Positions 1 to 7,761 are shown, counted from the first letter of the stretch. The stretch is 50,865 bases of DNA from Clostridia bacterium (GCA_017559305.1 JAFYSP010000004.1:1-50865), one strand, 5' to 3'. Made by a program: numbers and translations. Notes: generated by a model not told the origin, from the letters alone.

Positions 1-112
1 GCGTCGGCATTATTTTGACCGCTCCGAGCGGTGCCCAAAATAATTTGCCTTCCTCGAGACTTTGGCAATCGCTCCACTTTGTGTTTCGATTGCGTCGCCG
101 AACCGGTGGGTT
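1..112. repeat. Structured repeat next to tRNA-Trp, possibly cut by the window edge
   Basis: This stretch has no convincing gene but contains a nested hairpin at 6-49. TTATTTTG (10-17) pairs with CAAAATAA (36-43), and ACCGCT (18-23) pairs with AGCGGT (27-32). Two blocks, TTTTGACCGCT and GCGGTGCCCAAAAT, recur (one base changed in the second) on the opposite strand of the element at about 37030-37082, which lies beside a tRNA-Ser gene. The remaining bases, to about 112, are rich in GCGA/TCGC motifs that could form further stems. I see it as a member of a tRNA-associated repeat family; the left part may be missing. Confidence 0.45.
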
Positions 113-130
113 CTCACCAACTATCCACAG

Positions 131-169
131 CAAAATAAAAACACCACCGAAATGGTGGTGTTTTTATTT
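131..169 (-). terminator. Rho-independent terminator of the tRNA pair
   Basis: The arms AACACCACC and GGTGGTGTT close over a five-base loop and are followed on the minus strand by a T-rich tail. It begins directly after the encoded CCA of tRNA-Trp, so it ends the two-tRNA transcript. The flanks are symmetric (A-run before, T-run after), so it could work in both directions. Confidence 0.85.
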
Positions 170-245
170 TGGCAGGGGCAGGAGGATTCGAACCCGCGAC
201 CCACGGTTTTGGAGACCGGTACTCTACCAGCTGAGCTATACCCCT
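170..245 (-). tRNA. tRNA-Trp (anticodon CCA)
   Basis: Read on the minus strand, this 76-base gene has the seven-pair acceptor AGGGGTA/TGCCCCT, a normal D-arm (GCTCAGCTGGTAGAGT), the anticodon loop CTCCAAA with anticodon CCA, a GGTTCGAATCC T-arm, discriminator G and an encoded CCA. It lies 26 bases downstream of the CAU tRNA and shares its promoter and terminator. Confidence 0.95.
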
Positions 246-271
246 ATATTTAACAAGACGGTTTTATCGAA

Positions 272-348
272 TGGTGGGCCAACAGGGACTCGAACCCCGG
301 ACCGACCGGTTATGAGCCGGTTGCTCTAACCAACTGAGCTATTGGCCC
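272..348 (-). tRNA. tRNA with CAU anticodon (Met elongator or Ile2)
   Basis: A complete 77-base cloverleaf with acceptor GGGCCAA/TTGGCCC, D-arm GCTCAGTTGGTTAGAGC, anticodon loop CTCATAA, T-arm GGTTCGAGTCC and encoded CCA. The anticodon CAU is shared by elongator Met tRNA and the Ile2 tRNA whose C34 becomes lysidine. The loop CTCATAA and the following CCGGTCGG resemble Bacillus Ile2 more than the TTCATAC of Firmicutes elongator Met, so I lean to Ile2. It is the first gene of the tRNA pair. Confidence 0.9.
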
Positions 349-371
349 GAATTCCGTCTTGCGACTTAACT

Positions 372-399
372 ATTATATCACAAATTCTTGCTTTGTCAA
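372..399 (-). promoter_or_regulatory. Promoter of the CAU tRNA / tRNA-Trp pair
   Basis: On the minus strand TTGACA (394-399) and TATAAT (372-377) are 16 bases apart, with a TG just before the -10 box. It sits about 24 bases upstream of the first tRNA. Confidence 0.8.
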
Positions 400-416
400 T
401 AAAATATTTTATAACT

Positions 417-914
417 TTAAGATACGTACTGAAAGTTAGTAAACGTAACTGTGAGTGAGGCGGAGGGAAGATGCAGTTTTATCGGAAATCCGTCCGCCCT
501 GAATTCAATTCGGTAATCGCCGTATATACCTGTGCCGTTGTAGGTGAAATAATCATTTGTGGCGGTCGTAATCAAATTACTGCTAAGATCTCCCAAAATA
601 TCTCGTATGAGTTTTGCATAATTGAAATATGGTATATTTTCGGGGTCTATATCCTGTTTTATTCCAAGGTATGATACCGTCACCTTATCGCCCGACCACT
701 CGCATTTCATACCATTTAATGCTTCCGGCTCGGTCACTTCGGCACAAAAATAGCCGTTTTCCCCCACGAATAATTTTGCTTTCAACTCGGTTTCGTTGTA
801 GACAACCTCGGCATCGCAACTAAATCCCGATTTCTTAACCTCAAAATCCACCTGCTTTTTGCAAGAGCAGAGCAACACAAGCAAAATCATTCCGACTAAA
901 ACGGCTTTTTTCAT
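417..914 (-). CDS. Putative lipoprotein of unknown function
   Basis: The 165-residue product starts with a lipoprotein signal: two lysines, a hydrophobic core of about 12 residues, then LLCSCKK. The likely modified residue is C18 (or C16), so it should be anchored outside the membrane. The rest is polar and has no motif I recognise. The start is supported by an AGGTG ribosome site located inside the last codons of the upstream nnrD gene, four bases away, which suggests translation coupled to nnrD. It is the last gene of a minus-strand cluster. Function unknown. Confidence 0.75.
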   Translation of the reverse strand: MKKAVLVGMILLVLLCSCKKQVDFEVKKSGFSCDAEVVYNETELKAKLFVGENGYFCAEVTEPEALNGMKCEWSGDKVTVSYLGIKQDIDPENIPYFNYAKLIRDILGDLSSNLITTATNDYFTYNGTGIYGDYRIEFRADGFPIKLHLPSASLTVTFTNFQYVS

Positions 915-918
915 ATAA

Positions 919-1788
919 TCACACCTGACTGTATTTTTTGAAGACAGCAGGGATAGAATCTAAAATATCTCGAGGCATCATAGCGTTTTTTGAAAGTCGC
1001 TCGGCGGCATCATCTCCTGCAAGAGCGTGTATCGAAACACCGAGAATAGCGCTTTCAAGAGGTGCAAGACCCTGGCACAAAAATCCCGTAATCATACCTG
1101 CAAGGATATCACCGCTTCCGCCTTTACCCATACCGCCGTTGCCAAAAGGGCAGAGGTACAACTCGCTGTAAGGCAGAGCGATTATAGTATCGTGTCCTTT
1201 GAGCAGGGTGACAGCACCCGTGGCATCTGCGAGCATTCTTGCATACTTTTCTCGGTCTGACTGAATTGCCGCAGTGTCAACGCCAAGCAGTCTTGCCGCT
1301 TCGGCAGGGTGAGGGGTGATGATTTTCTCTCCCTTGTATCTTCTTAAATATTCTATGCCGCCTGACAGTACGTTTAGACCGTCCGCATCCAAAACAATCG
1401 GAATTTCTACTCTTTGCAAAATATTTTTGACCGTTTCGGCGGTATAATTATTATTACCCAAGCCGCAACCGATAAGCATGGCGTTGGATTTTTCTCCAAG
1501 GGTCAGTATTTCACCGATATCGTCTTGACGTTTTCCGTCATATTCTCGGCAAAAAGAGAAAACCGCTTCGGGCACAAGTGTGGAAACTATAGAATAAATG
1601 CTTTCGGGCACTACACATCTCACAATGCCGACGCCTACCCTGTAAGCGCCGTTTGCCGCAAGGGCAGCCGCCCCTGCAAGTCCATAACTTCCGCAAAGCA
1701 TTAAAGCAGTACCGCCCTTGCCTTTGTGGTGGTCGTCTTTTATTTCAGGAATCAGTCTTTCGACTGCATTAAGGGTGATGGTTTTCAT
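919..1788 (-). CDS. nnrD: ADP/ATP-dependent NAD(P)H-hydrate dehydratase
   Basis: This enzyme repairs damaged NADHX/NADPHX back to NADH/NADPH using ADP or ATP. The 289 residues match the C-terminal (carbohydrate-kinase-like) domain of YjeF. There is a glycine-rich stretch near residue 22 (HKGKGGTALMLCGS), and the signature GNGGMGKGGSGDILAGM near residue 215 carries the catalytic aspartate in GSGD. The epimerase half (NnrE) is absent, so the gene encodes the dehydratase alone, as in many Firmicutes. A GGGAGG site precedes the ATG. It lies between a small membrane protein gene and a lipoprotein gene on the same strand, with short gaps. Confidence 0.9.
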   Translation of the reverse strand: MKTITLNAVERLIPEIKDDHHKGKGGTALMLCGSYGLAGAAALAANGAYRVGVGIVRCVVPESIYSIVSTLVPEAVFSFCREYDGKRQDDIGEILTLGEKSNAMLIGCGLGNNNYTAETVKNILQRVEIPIVLDADGLNVLSGGIEYLRRYKGEKIITPHPAEAARLLGVDTAAIQSDREKYARMLADATGAVTLLKGHDTIIALPYSELYLCPFGNGGMGKGGSGDILAGMITGFLCQGLAPLESAILGVSIHALAGDDAAERLSKNAMMPRDILDSIPAVFKKYSQV

Positions 1789-1811
1789 AAAAACCTCCCG
1801 ACAGTTTATTC

Positions 1812-2330
1812 TTAAAAACTTCCGAATACCTCAAGAGCCATTTGTCTTGGAAGGTACTTTTTAATGCCTTCGAGTATTCTTTCATCAGGCTCGATAATGA
1901 GATAAACCCTTTTATTTGCGCTTGTACGCACGATGATATAATAACAATCTTCACTTGCCGAGCAACAAAAAATCTTTTCGGTGCCTTCGGGGGTTGGCAT
2001 ATCCTTGTTGTACTTGCCGATTTTTTGAATTTCGGAGCAATTAAAGGAAAGCACTCTCGAACGTTTTCTCTGGTTTACGATTTTGTCAATATCAAAATCG
2101 CCGTTTGTGATAACGTATTCGTATTCCCATCTGAATTGGCATACCGACCACCAAGCCATATAACAAATGCCGCAGTCTACAAGAAAAACGATCGGCAAAA
2201 TATTAAATGTTACAGCGGCGGCGGTAACAACTGCAATTGCAGCGGCGGCTATTAAAACGGTGATAACCGCAATAACCTTTCTTGCCGTGCCGAATTTCAC
2301 TTTTACTAATTGTTCAAAAAATACGTCCAT
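1812..2330 (-). CDS. Small membrane protein, DUF6106-like
   Basis: The 172-residue product has a short cytoplasmic start, two hydrophobic segments around residues 18-42 and 44-62, then a soluble beta-rich tail. The opening (MDVFFEQLVKVKFG) and the hydrophobic hairpin recall the clostridial family I remember as DUF6106; that assignment is from memory and not verified. The tail (YEYVITNGDFDIDKIVNQRKR) looks like a PH-like domain of membrane-linked proteins such as YcxB. It is the first gene of a cluster with nnrD and a lipoprotein, with 23 bases to nnrD. Function unknown. Confidence 0.65.
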   Translation of the reverse strand: MDVFFEQLVKVKFGTARKVIAVITVLIAAAAIAVVTAAAVTFNILPIVFLVDCGICYMAWWSVCQFRWEYEYVITNGDFDIDKIVNQRKRSRVLSFNCSEIQKIGKYNKDMPTPEGTEKIFCCSASEDCYYIIVRTSANKRVYLIIEPDERILEGIKKYLPRQMALEVFGSF

Positions 2331-2359
2331 CTTATTTCCTCCGAATTATATATAAATGG

Positions 2360-2380
2360 TTGTGTTATAAATTAACACAA
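2360..2380. promoter_or_regulatory. Inverted repeat, possible operator
   Basis: TTGTGTTA and TAACACAA form a perfect eight-base inverted repeat around five A/T bases, between the end of the barstar gene and the start of the DUF6106-like gene. It could be an operator for the downstream cluster or a weak terminator for the toxin-antitoxin pair; there is no T-run directly after it on the minus strand. Confidence 0.4.
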
Positions 2381-2399
2381 GAAAAGTAACTGTGCTATA

Positions 2400-2690
2400 C
2401 TATTCAAACTCATATTCAAAAGCCACTGTGTTGCTTTCGCATTCCTTTTTCATATCTTCAAGTGTTTCCCGAAAGATATTCATATCGTTGTAAAAAATAG
2501 TAGGCAAAGAGCTTGCTCCTTTTACTATCACCTTGGAAACGGGATATTCCCAAAACAAAAAATCTCTGAAAGCGCTCCAATTTTCGCCATACTCATCAGG
2601 AAAGCCAAAAGCTTCTTTGATTATTGGATGAATTCTTCCTATATGCTCACAGTTTGTAAAATCAACTAATACAGTTTTATTTTTAATCAT
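2400..2690 (-). CDS. Barstar-family ribonuclease inhibitor
   Basis: This small acidic protein (96 residues) is expected to bind and block the RNase encoded just upstream. The family signature is visible: FPDEYGENWSAFRDFL (residues 30-45) aligns with the barstar motif YYGENLDALWDAL. D43 matches barstar Asp39, the main barnase contact; barstar Asp35 is replaced by S39. The start has an AGGAGATG site and lies 12 bases after the RNase stop, so the two are co-transcribed and probably translated in balance. It serves as the immunity or antitoxin partner. Confidence 0.85.
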   Translation of the reverse strand: MIKNKTVLVDFTNCEHIGRIHPIIKEAFGFPDEYGENWSAFRDFLFWEYPVSKVIVKGASSLPTIFYNDMNIFRETLEDMKKECESNTVAFEYEFE

Positions 2691-2702
2691 TTAATCATCT
2701 CC

Positions 2703-3290
2703 TTAAAAAACCTCATAAAAAGTCCGGTAATGGTCATAGGTTACAAAAATTAAGCCATCGTTAGACCAAACAACTCGGTGTTGGTTTCTTCTTCCGGGAG
2801 TATAATTAATATCTGCTTCATACCATACTCTATTTTCTGTTTCTGGAAGTCTACCGTCACTATTTTTATATATTCCCATAGTTAACATTTTGCCGGGCGC
2901 ATATTGAGAAGGTCGCTCTCCTGGATTCCAACCGAGTGCTTTTAATTCTTCTTTAGAAATGTAATAATCCGGTAATCCTTTTTGATTCTTCAACCACCAG
3001 TCAGCACCATTTGCGCTATCTTTTGTAGCCAGACCGGCTTTTATTCCATCAACCGAAACACGAATGCAACGACAAAACAAGTGTTCATGTTCATATTTTT
3101 CGGGCTCTTCATATCTCGAAAAAATCTTTTCATGATGGTCATAGCACTTAGGACAAGTTCGTTCGTCAATTATTGCAATCCAATAGTAATATTTGTTTCT
3201 TGGAATTAAAGGTGGTGAAAAAGCATCCAACCTTCCTTTTTCACAAAGGTCATTACAAACAACGTGACCATAAATATTTTTATAATACAT
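2703..3290 (-). CDS. Barnase-like RNase toxin with an N-terminal Cys/His metal motif
   Basis: The C-terminal 90 residues match the microbial ribonuclease (barnase, N1/T1) fold. The start of the domain (LPDYYISKEELKALGW) and the core EADINYTPGRRNQHRVVWS are clear, and the four catalytic residues of barnase fall in register as E158, R168, R172 and H187. The N-terminal part carries C46-x2-C49 and H70-x2-C73-x-C75 in a setting (DERTCPKC ... HEHLFCRC) that resembles the end of MuF/SPP1 gp7 domains used in polymorphic toxins. I start at 3290 because an AAAGGAGAA site precedes this ATG. The open frame runs on to 3416, but those earlier ATGs overlap a good -10 box. It is paired with barstar downstream. 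Confidence 0.85.
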   Translation of the reverse strand: MYYKNIYGHVVCNDLCEKGRLDAFSPPLIPRNKYYYWIAIIDERTCPKCYDHHEKIFSRYEEPEKYEHEHLFCRCIRVSVDGIKAGLATKDSANGADWWLKNQKGLPDYYISKEELKALGWNPGERPSQYAPGKMLTMGIYKNSDGRLPETENRVWYEADINYTPGRRNQHRVVWSNDGLIFVTYDHYRTFYEVF

Positions 3291-3311
3291 ATTTTCTCCT
3301 TTTAATTTTAG

Positions 3312-3331
3312 TAAAGGGCAAAAGCCCTTTA
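3312..3331 (-). other. Hairpin in the leader of the RNase gene
   Basis: TAAAGGGC and GCCCTTTA form a perfect eight-base stem over a four-base loop, about 16 bases before the ribosome site of the RNase gene and within its roughly 118-base leader. It has no long T-run and may affect translation or RNA stability. Confidence 0.5.
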
Positions 3332-3414
3332 ATATATAAGGAGAAAAAACGAGGTTTGTTGCACAAATTAATACAACTAATATGCAATACATCCAAGAAT
3401 TATTTTTCATACCC

Positions 3415-3443
3415 ATTATACCACCCCTTATTTCCTTTGTAAA
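3415..3443 (-). promoter_or_regulatory. Promoter of the RNase-barstar pair
   Basis: TTTACA (3438-3443) and TATAAT (3415-3420) on the minus strand are 17 bases apart. Transcription should start near 3408. The -10 box overlaps the first in-frame ATG of the longer open frame, which argues for the shorter protein. The divergent pheS promoter begins 26 bases away. Confidence 0.7.
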
Positions 3444-3468
3444 TATTAAGTTTTTGTGTCTATACCCC

Positions 3469-3497
3469 TTGAAATTAGGAAAAAAAGGTGATATAAT
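3469..3497 (+). promoter_or_regulatory. Promoter of pheST
   Basis: TTGAAA (3469-3474) and TATAAT (3492-3497) have a 17-base spacer. Transcription should start near 3504, just before the T-box leader. Confidence 0.8.
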
Positions 3498-3503
3498 GCG
3501 ATA

Positions 3504-3752
3504 AAATATATTTTATATGCGTTGATGGAGAAGAGTAAGGCGAAAACCACCTCAAAGAGAATTGCCGCCACGGGCTGAAAGCGGCATAGGAATGGAATTG
3601 CCCCAAGTTCGCTCCGTAGCATCGGCACTGAAACTTGAGTAGGTGTTGACGTGTGGGCACGTTACAGCCTTTATTGAGCGCCTGTGAAAGCAGGAATTCG
3701 GGTGGTACCGCGGAGATTTCTTCGTCCCAATTTATTGGGGCGATTTTTTTAT
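3504..3752 (+). promoter_or_regulatory. T-box riboswitch controlling pheST (tRNA-Phe)
   Basis: This leader senses uncharged tRNA and lets transcription proceed into pheST when phenylalanyl-tRNA is scarce. The T-box sequence GGGTGGTACCGCGG lies at about 3700-3713 and is followed by a terminator, CGTCCCAA/TTGGGGCG (3724-3743) with a T-run. Stem I shows GGAGAAGAGTA (from about 3524), closed by CTCC further on. Between these arms, on the 3' side, lies TTC at 3608-3610 followed by G, which fits a phenylalanine specifier codon. The specifier is my reading of the fold; the T-box and terminator are plain in the sequence. Confidence 0.93.
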
Positions 3753-3780
3753 GCCCCCAAAATTAAAAAGAGGTGTCAAA

Positions 3781-4800
3781 ATGAAACAGCAGCTTGAACA
3801 AATCAAAAATCAGGCAATTGAAGAACTCAAAAGCGCCGCAGACTTAAAGGCGGTAGATGACGTCAGGGTTAAATATCTTGGCAAAAAGGGTGAACTTACC
3901 GCAATCTTAAAGCAGATGGGCGGACTTTCTCCCGAGGAGCGTCCTATCGTAGGTCAACTCGCAAATAAGATAAGAGCGGAGATTGAGGAAACCCTCACAG
4001 AAACTCTCGCAACGCTCAAGGATAAGGAAACCGAGCAGCGCCTTGCGGCTGAAACACTCGATATCACAATGCCGGGCAAGAAAACCGCCGAGGGTGGACT
4101 TCATCCTCTTTCAATCGTGCTCGATGATATGATTGATATTTTCAGAAGTATGGGCTTTGATATTGTTGACGGTCCCGAAGTTGAAACCGATTATTATAAC
4201 TTCGAGGCGTTAAACGTTCCTGCAGACCATCCCGCAAGAGATATGCAGGATACTTTCTATCTCGCGGAAGGCCTTTTGCTCCGCACACAGACCTCTGCCG
4301 CACAGATAAGAACAATGGAAACAAGAAAGCCCCCTATCCGTATCCTTTGCCCCGGCAGAGTTTACAGAGCAGACGAGGTTGATGCAACACATTCACCCGT
4401 TTTCCATCAGATAGAAGGCCTTGTTGTAGACAAGGGAATTACAATGTGCGACCTCAAAGGCGTACTTGAGCAGTTTGCCCGTGAGATTTACGGACCCGAA
4501 ACCAAGGTTAAATTCCGTCCCTCTTTCTTCCCCTTTACAGAGCCGAGCGTTGAGGTTGACGTTTCCTGTTCTGAATGCGGCGGCGTAGGTTGCCGAGTAT
4601 GTAAGGGCAGCGGCTGGATTGAAATTCTGGGAGCCGGTATGGTTCATCCGAGAGTTCTTTCGGCTTGCGGAATCGACCCCGAAGAATATTCGGGCTTTGC
4701 TTTCGGTATCGGTCTTGACAGAATTACAACAACAAGATATAAAATCAGCGATATTCGTAACCTCTTTGAAAACGACCTTCGTTTTCTTGAGCAGTTTTAA
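3781..4800 (+). CDS. pheS: Phenylalanine--tRNA ligase alpha subunit
   Basis: The catalytic subunit of the alpha2-beta2 enzyme that attaches phenylalanine to tRNA-Phe. The product has 339 residues: an N-terminal coiled coil (about 1-85), then a class II synthetase core. Typical features are the GLHPLS start of the core, [17 protein letters not shown] (motif 2 region), a CxxC-x3-CxxC segment ending in [12 protein letters not shown], and [10 protein letters not shown] (motif 3). I chose this ATG over an in-frame ATG 30 bases earlier because it has an AAGAGGTG site and because the earlier one sits in the leader terminator. It is co-transcribed with pheT behind the T-box. Confidence 0.97.
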   Translation: MKQQLEQIKNQAIEELKSAADLKAVDDVRVKYLGKKGELTAILKQMGGLSPEERPIVGQLANKIRAEIEETLTETLATLKDKETEQRLAAETLDITMPGKKTAEGGLHPLSIVLDDMIDIFRSMGFDIVDGPEVETDYYNFEALNVPADHPARDMQDTFYLAEGLLLRTQTSAAQIRTMETRKPPIRILCPGRVYRADEVDATHSPVFHQIEGLVVDKGITMCDLKGVLEQFAREIYGPETKVKFRPSFFPFTEPSVEVDVSCSECGGVGCRVCKGSGWIEILGAGMVHPRVLSACGIDPEEYSGFAFGIGLDRITTTRYKISDIRNLFENDLRFLEQF

Positions 4801-4820
4801 TTGAAAGGGGACATAAGATT

Positions 4821-7208
4821 ATGAAAGTATCACTTAGTTGGCTTAAAAGATATGTAGATATAAATGTTCCCGTAGAGGAACTTTGCGACAGAATGACACT
4901 CGCAGGTTTCGAAATTGAGGAATGTGTTGACCTTTCGGCAAATATGAGCAATGTAGTTGTCGGCAAGGTTGTTAAAATGGAGCGTCACCCCGACTCTGAC
5001 CACCTTTGGATTTGTCAGGTTGACGTCGGCGATAGAGTTGAGCAGATTGTAACGGGAGCGCAGAACGTATTTGAAGGTGCGCTCGTTCCTGCCGCATTGC
5101 ACGATTCTCATCTTCCTAACGGCGCCCATATCAAAAAGGGTAAACTCCGTGGTGTAGAGTCAAACGGTATGCTCTGCTCAGGGGAGGAACTTATGCTTAC
5201 CGACGCTGATTACGAGGGCGCTTCGATTTACGGCATTATGATAATGAACAAAAACGAAACAGTCGGCGCAGATATGCGAGAGGTTTTGGGACTTTTCGAT
5301 TGGATTATCGATTTTAAGATCACTGCAAACCGTCCCGACTGTCAGTGTGCGCTCGGCGTAGCAAAAGAGGTTGCTGTAGTTCTCGGCACAAAGTTCTCTG
5401 AACCCACAACCGATTATAAAACGTCAGGCGAAGATATAAACGATTATATCAAGGTTAGCGTTAAGGACTATGACCTTTGCCCAAGATACCTTGGCAGAGT
5501 CGTTAAGAACGTTCGTATCGGCGAGTCACCCGAGTGGCTTAAAAAGTGCGTATCCGCCGCAGGTATGAGACCTATTAACAATATCGTTGATATTACAAAC
5601 TTCGTAATGCTCGAAACAGGTCAGCCGATGCACGCATTCGATTACAGAGATATTAAAAATTCCGAGATAATCGTCCGCAGAGCAACCGACGGCGAAATGA
5701 TTACCACTCTTGATGAGAAAGAGCATACCTTAACTTCAGAAATGCTCGTTATCGCAGACGGTGAAAATCCTTCTTGCCTTGCAGGTATTATGGGCGGACT
5801 TAACAGTGAAATTAAGGACGATACAACCACAATCTTCTTTGAGGCGGCAAAATTCCGCAGAGATAACGTGAGAAAAACGGGCAGAGCACTTGGTATGAGA
5901 ACCGAGTCGAGCGCAAGATTTGAGCGTGGCGTTGATATCAATAACGTCGAGTACGCTATGAACAGAGCACTCTCACTCATAAGCGAACTTGATTGCGGTG
6001 ATATCGTTGACGGTGTTATCGACCTTAACGAAGGTTTACCTGCACCCAGAACTCTCAATGTAAAAGCGTCTGATATTTGTGCGCTTGTAGGTGTTGAAGT
6101 TCCCACCGAAAAGATAGTTGAAATTCTTAATTCCTTGCATCTTGCAACCACAGAGCAGAACGGTATGCTTACAGTGAGCGTTCCTTCTATCCGTGATGAC
6201 GTTGAGGGTAAGGCAGACCTTGCAGAAGAGGTTATGAGAATATACGGATATGACCATATCATCGGCAAACCTATGAATTCGGTCATTATGCGCGGCAAAA
6301 AACTCCCCGAAAGAATAAATGCCGATAAGATTAAATCACTTCTCGTCGGCAAGGGACTTTACGAAGCAGTAACCTATTCATTCATAGGCAGCAAGGCACT
6401 TGACACTCTCGGTATTTCTGAAAACGACGAGAGAAGAAACGCAGTAAAACTTCTTAATCCTCTCGGCGATGAATATTCTGTAATGAGAACACAGTTGGTT
6501 ACAAGTATGCTTACCGTACTCGCTACCAACTATAACCGTAAACAACCTGCTGCCGCTATGTTTGAGGTAAGCAAGGTCTTTGTTCCAAAGCAGTTGCCCG
6601 TAACCGAGCAACCCCTCGAAGTGCCCCAAATGAGCATCGGTCTTTACGGAAACGATGCAGATTTCTTCACACTTAAAGGCTTTGTTGAAGACATTTTGGA
6701 TATCTTCTGCGATGGCGTCAGCTATGAAAGAGCAAACGAAAACTATTACCATCCGGGCAGAAGCGCAGTAGCGGTAAAAGACGGCAAGACCCTTGCAGTA
6801 TTCGGTGAAATTCACCCTGCAGTTGCTGAAAAATACGGTCTTGATACAAAAACTTATGTAGCAGAAATCAAACTCGGCACTCTTTATGAGTTCAGCCGTG
6901 GCCCCGTCATTTTCGCTCCGCTGCCCAAGTTCCCTGCAATCGAGCGTGACTTTGCAATGCTTTGCGATGCATCCCTTCCTGTTGCAACACTTGAATCAGC
7001 AATCCGTCAAGGAGCAGGTAAACTTCTCGAAAAGGTAGAACTTTTCGACGTTTATATGGGTGAGCAGATCGAAAAGGGCAAAAAAAGTGTTGCATATAGA
7101 GTGACACTTCGCTCCAAAGAGGCAACTCTTACCGATGAGGATTCTGCAAAGATATCCAAAAAGATTATAAACCGACTTGAAAGTGTCGGCGCAGTTCTTC
7201 GCGGATAA
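4821..7208 (+). CDS. pheT: Phenylalanine--tRNA ligase beta subunit
   Basis: The large subunit of PheRS, which binds tRNA and edits mischarged Tyr. At 795 residues it has the usual length. Visible domains: an EMAP-type tRNA-binding domain near residues 40-150 (MERHPDSDHLWICQVDVG), the B3/B4 editing domain around 210-380 (MLETGQPMHAFDY), B5 near 400-480, the inactive synthetase-like core, and the C-terminal anticodon-binding fold (FPAIERDFAMLCDASLP to the end). It starts 20 bases after pheS with an AAAGGGG site and is regulated by the same T-box. Confidence 0.97.
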   Translation: MKVSLSWLKRYVDINVPVEELCDRMTLAGFEIEECVDLSANMSNVVVGKVVKMERHPDSDHLWICQVDVGDRVEQIVTGAQNVFEGALVPAALHDSHLPNGAHIKKGKLRGVESNGMLCSGEELMLTDADYEGASIYGIMIMNKNETVGADMREVLGLFDWIIDFKITANRPDCQCALGVAKEVAVVLGTKFSEPTTDYKTSGEDINDYIKVSVKDYDLCPRYLGRVVKNVRIGESPEWLKKCVSAAGMRPINNIVDITNFVMLETGQPMHAFDYRDIKNSEIIVRRATDGEMITTLDEKEHTLTSEMLVIADGENPSCLAGIMGGLNSEIKDDTTTIFFEAAKFRRDNVRKTGRALGMRTESSARFERGVDINNVEYAMNRALSLISELDCGDIVDGVIDLNEGLPAPRTLNVKASDICALVGVEVPTEKIVEILNSLHLATTEQNGMLTVSVPSIRDDVEGKADLAEEVMRIYGYDHIIGKPMNSVIMRGKKLPERINADKIKSLLVGKGLYEAVTYSFIGSKALDTLGISENDERRNAVKLLNPLGDEYSVMRTQLVTSMLTVLATNYNRKQPAAAMFEVSKVFVPKQLPVTEQPLEVPQMSIGLYGNDADFFTLKGFVEDILDIFCDGVSYERANENYYHPGRSAVAVKDGKTLAVFGEIHPAVAEKYGLDTKTYVAEIKLGTLYEFSRGPVIFAPLPKFPAIERDFAMLCDASLPVATLESAIRQGAGKLLEKVELFDVYMGEQIEKGKKSVAYRVTLRSKEATLTDEDSAKISKKIINRLESVGAVLRG

Positions 7209-7215
7209 AAAACAG

Positions 7216-7244
7216 TTGATATTATAAGTTAAAGAGTGTATAAT
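7216..7244 (+). promoter_or_regulatory. Promoter of ireB
   Basis: TTGATA and TATAAT with a 17-base spacer lie just downstream of the pheT stop and 24 bases before the ireB start. Confidence 0.7.
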
Positions 7245-7267
7245 AAAATAAACGGAGGTGTTACGGT

Positions 7268-7519
7268 ATGAATAATATTGAAAAAACCATGCAATTTTCT
7301 TTAGGCGATGATAGGGAACAAGAGATCAGATATATTGTTCTCACGGTGTATAATGCTCTTAAAGAAAAGGGTTATAATCCAATAAACCAGATGGTTGGAT
7401 ATATTTTGTCTGAAGACCCCACTTATATTACAACTCATAATAATGCAAGAAGTTTAATCCGTAAGGTTGACCGTGACACGTTACTTAAAACTCTTGTAAA
7501 ATACTATATCAATAATTAA
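7268..7519 (+). CDS. ireB: IreB-family regulatory phosphoprotein
   Basis: A Firmicutes protein of 83 residues (former UPF0297/DUF965). In Enterococcus IreB is phosphorylated by the Ser/Thr kinase IreK and affects cephalosporin resistance. The family pattern is clear: a short N-terminus with threonine ([10 protein letters not shown]), then helices carrying [28 protein letters not shown] and [15 protein letters not shown]. The ATG follows a CGGAGGTG site. In many Clostridia it precedes ruvX and a DUF1292 gene; here a terminator follows and neither is present, so its operon partners are elsewhere. Confidence 0.92.
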   Translation: MNNIEKTMQFSLGDDREQEIRYIVLTVYNALKEKGYNPINQMVGYILSEDPTYITTHNNARSLIRKVDRDTLLKTLVKYYINN

Positions 7520-7524
7520 AAACT

Positions 7525-7552
7525 GCGGTCGCATTATGCGACCGCTTTTTTA
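7525..7552 (+). terminator. Terminator after ireB
   Basis: GCGGTCGCA and TGCGACCGC form a nine-base stem followed by seven T. The last bases overlap the first possible ATG of the next open frame. Confidence 0.9.
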
Positions 7553-7572
7553 TGATGATAAAGGCAAAAGAG

Positions 7573-7761
7573 ATGCTTAATAAAAAAACCACCAACTGTG
7601 AAGAATGCGAAAACTATATATTTGACGAGGAAACCGAGGAATATTACTGTGAGGTAATGTCGGGATTCGATGAGGATGAATACGCCTCGATATCCCAAGG
7701 CGCAGCGTGTCCGATGTTCCGTTTTAACGACGAGTATAGAATAGTCAGAAAACAAAATTAG
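7573..7761 (+). CDS. Small Cys-containing protein, DUF6472-like
   Basis: A 62-residue acidic protein with a C-x2-C pair near the start (TNCEECENYIFDEE) and further cysteines at YYCEV and AACPMF, a spacing that may bind a metal. The ending (NDEYRIVRKQN) and overall pattern resemble a clostridial family I remember as DUF6472 (not verified). The frame is open from 7552, but that ATG lies inside the ireB terminator; the ATG at 7573 has a weak AAAGG site eight bases upstream and is preferred. How it is transcribed past the terminator is unclear. Function unknown. Confidence 0.7.
   Translation: MLNKKTTNCEECENYIFDEETEEYYCEVMSGFDEDEYASISQGAACPMFRFNDEYRIVRKQN

Noticed and set aside
15..329. Protein gene at the left edge
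   Set aside because: The open frame runs antisense through two tRNA genes and a terminator and has no ribosome site.
2400..3290. Prophage remnant
   Set aside because: Only the MuF-like Cys/His motif hints at phage; no other phage gene is present around it.
2703..3416. RNase gene starting at 3416 with a membrane anchor
   Set aside because: The first ATG overlaps a good -10 box and the ATG at 3290 has a strong ribosome site. The longer form is kept only as a possibility.
5642..6352. Antisense open frame in pheT
   Set aside because: A shadow of pheT codon use (Ser/Leu-rich product), with no signals of its own.
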